NCBI GenBank assembly: GCA_009774395.1
Contig: VSNQ01000017.1
Location: 1 to 46,779, forward strand
DNA from: Lachnospiraceae bacterium
GTDB taxonomy: Bacteria; Bacillota; Clostridia; Lachnospirales; Lachnospiraceae
Length of the DNA stretch: 46,779 nt
Direction of reading: 5' to 3'
This document shows, piece by piece, positions 42,585 through 46,779 of this stretch. The position numbers and the translations under genes are program-made. The notes under the pieces were generated by a model. It was not told the DNA's origin, ran no database searches, and saw nothing but the letters and a program-made list of their open reading frames with translations. Every line of letters begins with the position of its first letter. Position 1 is the first letter of the stretch.

Positions 42585-42810
42585 TTTGTTATTACCTCCG
42601 CTTCGTTATTATGTTCTGCTCTGCAATCACCATGCGATAAGCAATTTCTTATCCCTCTAGCATATACAGATTCGCAAAGTCAAAACACGTAATATTTTTT
42701 CATTTACAATTTTCTCGTAAATTGAATCTCATTCTTTCCTATTATACTATAAATTGGCGAATATTGGAACAATTTTCTTTCGGAAAATTATTTTTTCGAT
42801 TCGCGGCATA

Positions 42811-42883
42811 TAACAGTTCAGATAAGCCATTGAACTGTTACGTATCCAGCCATAGGAAATCGCTTCGCGATGGGCTGGATACC
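42811..42883. repeat. Two adjacent hairpins upstream of glgP
   Basis: TAACAGTTCA and TGAACTGTTA pair around ten bases at 42812-42841. GTATCCAGCC and GGCTGGATAC follow at 42842-42883 with an inner ATCGC/GCGAT pairing. They lie beside the R2 copy and make the 495-base gap before glgP mostly palindromic; no gene is seen there. Confidence 0.65.
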
Positions 42884-42905
42884 TCCAACCACTACATTTT
42901 ATTAC

Positions 42906-43003
42906 GGGGCTGTCGCGATAAGCTTTGATGCTACCAGATATGGTATAAATCTTAGCACAGAGTTAGACTATCTTGTATCCGTTTGTCTTAATGCGACAGC
43001 CCC
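42906..43003 (+). repeat. 98-bp inverted-repeat element (family R2), copy upstream of glgP
   Basis: The ends GGGGCTGTCGCGATAAGC and CTTAATGCGACAGCCCC are inverted repeats of about 17 bases. It is identical in length to the copy at 36993-37090 and shares most end bases and the CTTGTAT word, while the middle has diverged. Confidence 0.75.
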
Positions 43004-43079
43004 TACCTGAACTGTTACTGCGGCATATACCATTGTATTTCACACGCAAAACATATTTATTCCAAAAGTTTCAGCATCC

Positions 43080-44663
43080 CTACGCCGTAAATTCCGCCGC
43101 AATCTCCTTTATTTGCTCCGGATATTTTGCGGCATACTCTTCATAGGATATTTTTTCTTCCGCAACACGTTGCCCCAACTTCACAAAAAATCTTGGAAGA
43201 TCTTCTACAGTGATTACCCCCAGTTCATCTCCCATCTGTTCGCTGCCTAATTTCTCTGATCCATTATCATATACCGCAAATGCCGGTTTTGCGCCGTCTG
43301 GTGTCTGCTTGATGCCGCCCCGCAGACCAATTCGCGCTGTCTGGTGCGCCGAGCAGGAAGATGGACAGCCAGAAATATGAATCGCAGGAAGGGCATCTTT
43401 GGGCAGATTTGCCTGCCGTACTGCGGTTACACATGCCTCCAATACTGACTGTGATTTTCCAATTCCTACTTGACAGATATCTGCACCAATACACGCTGTC
43501 GATCGCTCAAAGACACTTTGTGCGCTATCCTTTGTAAGCTCCAATATCTGTGCCGCTTCGTCTGCGGTTAAATTAATAATATACATTCCCTGTTCTGGTG
43601 TCAGCCTTATCTTTACTGCCTGCGGATACTCCATATTTTTCGCCGCAAAATACAGGCGTTCGAAGAAATCCAGCGCCACTGCACCACCGATAGGACTATA
43701 CGCTACAGCATAAAGCCCCTCCTGCTTTTGGGCAAAAATTCTGTTATTTTCCAACAAATCTTTTCGGCGTTCTTCACCTTTGTGTGCCGCTGCTTTTGCT
43801 TCCAAATCATTTGATGCTATATCCTGTACAGTAAGATCTAACCGTTCCTCTGCCAAATTCTGCGCTAACTTTTCCGCAAATACTTTCTGCAGTCCCTCCA
43901 CGCCCAGCGTTTCTTGCAAAAAGCGGCTTCGCGACGCTGCACGCTTCTCATAGTTGCCGTGTTCTGTAAAGACATCTACCATTGTTTTAATAACATACAA
44001 CACCTTTTGAGGTTCTAAATCCGTTACTACTTTTACACCAAATTTCGGCTTTATGCCAAGCCCGCCAGCACAGTAAACATCAAATTTTCCATTTTCCTTA
44101 GCCACAAAGCCTAAATCACGAAACGTTGCATGCACAGTATTTTCTGCGCCATTGGAGAAGCATACTTTCAGTTTTCTTGGCAGCTTCACTTTATGGATAA
44201 AGCTTAAAAGATACTCACCTGCTTCCTTTGCGTAAGGCAGCACATCAAAGCACTCGTCTGCTGATATGCCTGACAACGGAGAACACATTACATTGCGCGG
44301 GAAATCACCACCGCCGCCTCTTGTAATAATACCGCACTGCCAAGCCTCCTCAACAAGCTGGCAAACCGTTTTGGCAGTTAAATTATGAAGCTGCACCGTT
44401 TGACAGGTTGTTAAATGTACAAGGTCAATATGATATTTCTGAATGCTGTCAGCAATAAATTTTACTTTCTCTAAGTCAATCTCACCGCCAGCAAGACGCA
44501 GACGCAGCATGCTCCGCTCACCGCCCCGCTGTGCATAGCTTCCAAAACCACCTGAAAACCCTTTATACTCCGGCACTGTAATTTCTTTTCGGTAAAATTT
44601 TTGTGTTATTTCACGAAACTCGGCTAAATCTTCTTTAAATTCCTGATAATAATTTGTTTTCAT
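43080..44663 (-). CDS. Siroheme-type sulfite/nitrite reductase
   Basis: The 527-residue protein has the two-lobed nitrite/sulfite reductase ferredoxin-like repeat. The coupled siroheme-4Fe4S centre cysteines are near residues 400 and 445: CIGADIC (CxxxxxC) and SGCPSSCSAH (CxxxC). An N-terminal substrate-side motif is RLRLAGGEIDLE, and GGGGDFPRNVMCSPLSG follows near residue 120. Assimilatory sulfite versus nitrite use cannot be told from sequence. I start at MKTNYYQEF with GGGAG upstream; the longer frame begins inside the shared hairpin leader. It follows pncB by 113 bases on the same strand; no electron-donor gene is adjacent. Confidence 0.88.
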   Translation of the reverse strand: MKTNYYQEFKEDLAEFREITQKFYRKEITVPEYKGFSGGFGSYAQRGGERSMLRLRLAGGEIDLEKVKFIADSIQKYHIDLVHLTTCQTVQLHNLTAKTVCQLVEEAWQCGIITRGGGGDFPRNVMCSPLSGISADECFDVLPYAKEAGEYLLSFIHKVKLPRKLKVCFSNGAENTVHATFRDLGFVAKENGKFDVYCAGGLGIKPKFGVKVVTDLEPQKVLYVIKTMVDVFTEHGNYEKRAASRSRFLQETLGVEGLQKVFAEKLAQNLAEERLDLTVQDIASNDLEAKAAAHKGEERRKDLLENNRIFAQKQEGLYAVAYSPIGGAVALDFFERLYFAAKNMEYPQAVKIRLTPEQGMYIINLTADEAAQILELTKDSAQSVFERSTACIGADICQVGIGKSQSVLEACVTAVRQANLPKDALPAIHISGCPSSCSAHQTARIGLRGGIKQTPDGAKPAFAVYDNGSEKLGSEQMGDELGVITVEDLPRFFVKLGQRVAEEKISYEEYAAKYPEQIKEIAAEFTA

Positions 44664-44702
44664 TTTTATACTCCCTACGTGCCTTACACGCATACCAATC
44701 AA
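44664..44702 (-). promoter_or_regulatory. Hairpin plus Shine-Dalgarno leader of the sulfite reductase gene
   Basis: On the minus strand TTGGTATG leads into stem TGCGTG / CACGTA with loop TAAGG, then GGGAGTATAAA and the ATG. Spacing and flanks match the Crp-gene leader, while stem bases differ in a paired manner. Confidence 0.6.
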
Positions 44703-44776
44703 TAGTCTGAACGTTAAATTTCAAACTTGCCCCTAATCAAGCATTAAAAACGAATTTTATACTTATTGATACTATT

Positions 44777-46255
44777 TTAAACGGTTTTACCTTTTTCATG
44801 CAGAAGGCTCATTTTCATTTCATAATAATCCGGTGTCATATCCATATAATGCACGTGTGGATTAATAAAACGCTGCTCCTCCGCCCAGATTTCTTCTTGA
44901 AGCTGTTTCCTTACATAATCGCGGATTTCGCTTAACTGCGGCAGCTTGTAAACTAATTTTCCCTGTTCAAAAATCTTTACTTGCAACGGTTTTGCAGTGC
45001 AATTAACAAACTTTAGATTCCGCCAAGGCATCTGCGGGTCTACAAACCGAAACTCGCCGCTCATATCTATTTCCTCGTCCGCCTTTGCAATTAAATCCGC
45101 TTTTGCTTTGCCGTTTTGATCATAAATGCGGTATACTTTTTTCAGCCCTGGATTGGTGATTTTCTCAATCGTGCCCGAAATCTTAATGCGTGGTACAAAT
45201 ACGCCGTTCTCCTCGACTGCAGCAATTTTGTAAACCGCTCCAAGCAGCGCCAGGCTTTCCTCGGAATAATCACTAGAAGCGCCCGTAATCAAACGCTCCC
45301 CCACACCGTAGCTGTCAATGCAGGCCTTCTGGCTGTTTAACGACGAAATCGTATGCTCATCCAAACTATTCGAAACAATAATTTTGCAGTCGTTAAGTCC
45401 TTCTTCATCTAACATTTTCCGCACTTTAATGGACTGATAGGCAAGGTCGCCGCTGTCAATTCGGATACCCTTTAACCGTTTTCCCATCGGCTCCAATATC
45501 TCGTGCGCCACGCGGATTGCATTGGGAATTCCTGATTGGATCGTATCATACGTATCAACTAACAACACAGTATTATCGGGATAATTTACTGCGTAATTCT
45601 TGAATGCTTCAAATTCATCTTTATAGTACATAACCCAGCTATGCGCCATCGTCCCACTAACAGGGATATCGAACATTTGTCCCGCAAGTACTGTTGCAGT
45701 GCCTGCTGCGCCGCCAATATAAGAGGCTCTTGCGCCATAAACTGCCGCATCCATATTATGCGCGCGCCGTGCCCCGAAATCCGATACCAGCTTTCCATCC
45801 GCCGCCTTTACGATCCGGCTGGTTTTCGTAGCCACCAACGACTGGTGGTTTACCTGCGCTAAAATCGCGGTTTCCACAATCTGCGCGTCAATTAATGGCG
45901 CAACTACCGTTAAAACCGGCTCCTGCGGATACATAATCGTTCCTTCCGGAAAAGCATACAGATCACCGCGAAACTGAAATTCTTTTAAATACTCTAAAAA
46001 CGCATCTGTAAAAGTATTTAGTGAACGCAGATATGCAACGTCCTCCTCGGAAAAATGCAGATTTTCTATATATTCCACAATCTGCTCTAATCCTGCGAAA
46101 ATCGCAAAGCCTCCTCTGTCAGGATTCTTTCTGTAGAATACATCAAATGCTACCCGTGCCTGCATATCACCGTCGTTAAAATAACCGTTCGCCATTGTCA
46201 GCTCATACAAATCCATTACCATTGTGAGATTTCTCTTATCCGCCTGTTTCATCAT
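44777..46255 (-). CDS. pncB: Nicotinate phosphoribosyltransferase
   Basis: This NAD salvage enzyme joins nicotinate and PRPP, with ATP, to form nicotinate mononucleotide. The 492-residue product has the family N-terminus MVMDLYELTMANGYF, FAIFAGLEQIVEYI, SDFGARRAHNMDAA near residue 158, GTMAHSWVMYY near residue 205 with the conserved His, and LLVDTYDT and IRIDSGDL near residues 231 and 270. GGAGGG precedes two adjacent ATGs; I use the first. The window also contains prs, the source of the PRPP co-substrate, though not adjacent. Confidence 0.95.
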   Translation of the reverse strand: MMKQADKRNLTMVMDLYELTMANGYFNDGDMQARVAFDVFYRKNPDRGGFAIFAGLEQIVEYIENLHFSEEDVAYLRSLNTFTDAFLEYLKEFQFRGDLYAFPEGTIMYPQEPVLTVVAPLIDAQIVETAILAQVNHQSLVATKTSRIVKAADGKLVSDFGARRAHNMDAAVYGARASYIGGAAGTATVLAGQMFDIPVSGTMAHSWVMYYKDEFEAFKNYAVNYPDNTVLLVDTYDTIQSGIPNAIRVAHEILEPMGKRLKGIRIDSGDLAYQSIKVRKMLDEEGLNDCKIIVSNSLDEHTISSLNSQKACIDSYGVGERLITGASSDYSEESLALLGAVYKIAAVEENGVFVPRIKISGTIEKITNPGLKKVYRIYDQNGKAKADLIAKADEEIDMSGEFRFVDPQMPWRNLKFVNCTAKPLQVKIFEQGKLVYKLPQLSEIRDYVRKQLQEEIWAEEQRFINPHVHYMDMTPDYYEMKMSLLHEKGKTV

Positions 46256-46426
46256 TTTTGTGTTTACCCTCCATATTCATACGCCTGCCTTGCTTTCGCC
46301 TTGCCTAAACAGTACAGGCAATTCACGGTTTTTATATTTATGATATTCCTTTTTGGGTATGATTGGCAAGTAGTTTTTGTATTTTTACGAAATTTTCGCA
46401 AAATTTCATTGGCTTTCATTTGCGTT

Positions 46427-46580
46427 TAACTGTTCAGAAATTACTTGTGACAAGTATGCCGTATAAATGTTCCTATGCAAAGAAGAAAATCGCAGGCGCA
46501 GCGGGCTACGTCAAGATTTCCTGATACCACCGATGGACATTTAGACAAGTCAAATTGATGAGTAATTTATTGACAGTTCC
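46427..46580 (+). repeat. Deleted copy of the 190-bp element (family R1, copy 3)
   Basis: It starts AACTGTTCAGAAATTAC and keeps ACTTGTGACAAGT, AAGAAAATCGCAGGC and ATGGACATTTAGACAAGT. Two internal segments are missing relative to the 190-bp copies. The right end is GAGTAATTTATTGACAGTTCC. The rest of 46256-46779 is AT-rich intergenic DNA with no gene that I can support. Confidence 0.75.
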
Positions 46581-46779
46581 TAATATCCGCAATCCTGTCC
46601 TTTAATGTCTTTGAAACCGCAACGGATATGCAGAGATATGCCTACAATTAACAGCGTTGCTCAATTCGCGTTTTGTATTTATTTATTTTTTACTTAAATA
46701 ATTTAAAATCTATTATTATATTTAGGTTAATTATTTTACATTATAAATTAAACAATCAGGCGTATGTGCTAATATATAT

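Overview
This 46.8 kb window looks like chromosome of a low-to-moderate GC, endospore-forming clostridial bacterium, most likely Lachnospiraceae or a close relative. The reasons are spoVT and spoVG regulators, split GlgC/GlgD-type ADP-glucose pyrophosphorylase genes, a DnaD plus DnaC/DnaI-type primosome pair, an unusually long PRPP synthetase, and strong GGAGG-type ribosome binding sites. The species cannot be named from sequence alone. I see no phage, plasmid, tRNA, rRNA or CRISPR locus.

Layout. 1-4.7 kb: a YdcF/SanA-like membrane protein, a Crp/Fnr regulator, metF, and a DUF362 ferredoxin-like protein bracketed by two inverted copies of a 190-bp palindrome-ended repeat. 5.3-13 kb: glycogen branching enzyme glgB preceded in the same direction by a gene for an 1851-residue protein (TPR-like N-terminus, Tyr/Gln/Glu-rich repeat arrays, degenerate AAA+-like C-terminus). 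13.3-19 kb: a small ORF, then GH127-tatD-rsmA and a CmpB-like membrane protein, all leftward. 19-25 kb: spoVT, then a lipoprotein solute-binding protein, a membrane GGDEF protein and mgtE in one leftward run. 25-28 kb: a small hypothetical gene, spoVG and glgC-glgD pair 1. 28.6-34.2 kb, rightward: murC, a DnaA-box-rich intergenic region, dnaD-like, dnaC-like and prs. 34.2-46.3 kb, leftward: glgC-glgD pair 2, an aconitase-family hydratase, glycogen phosphorylase glgP, a siroheme sulfite/nitrite reductase and nicotinate phosphoribosyltransferase.

Together, glgB, two glgCD pairs and glgP cover glycogen synthesis precursor supply, branching and breakdown; glycogen synthase (glgA) is not in the window. 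The two GlgCs and two GlgDs differ at active-site motifs, so they are probably not interchangeable.

The intergenic DNA is rich in small structured repeats. I find at least four families: 190-bp and 98-bp elements with terminal inverted repeats, an ~85-bp double-hairpin element with compensatory base changes, and a TATAGTAAAC-ended element. A further hairpin sits directly on the Shine-Dalgarno sequence of three unrelated genes. The best leads for new biology are the giant repeat protein next to glgB, the DnaA-box cluster before dnaD, the shared hairpin/Shine-Dalgarno leader, and the structured leader of glgC pair 1. Start sites were chosen from ribosome binding sites and family alignment from memory; no database search was possible.
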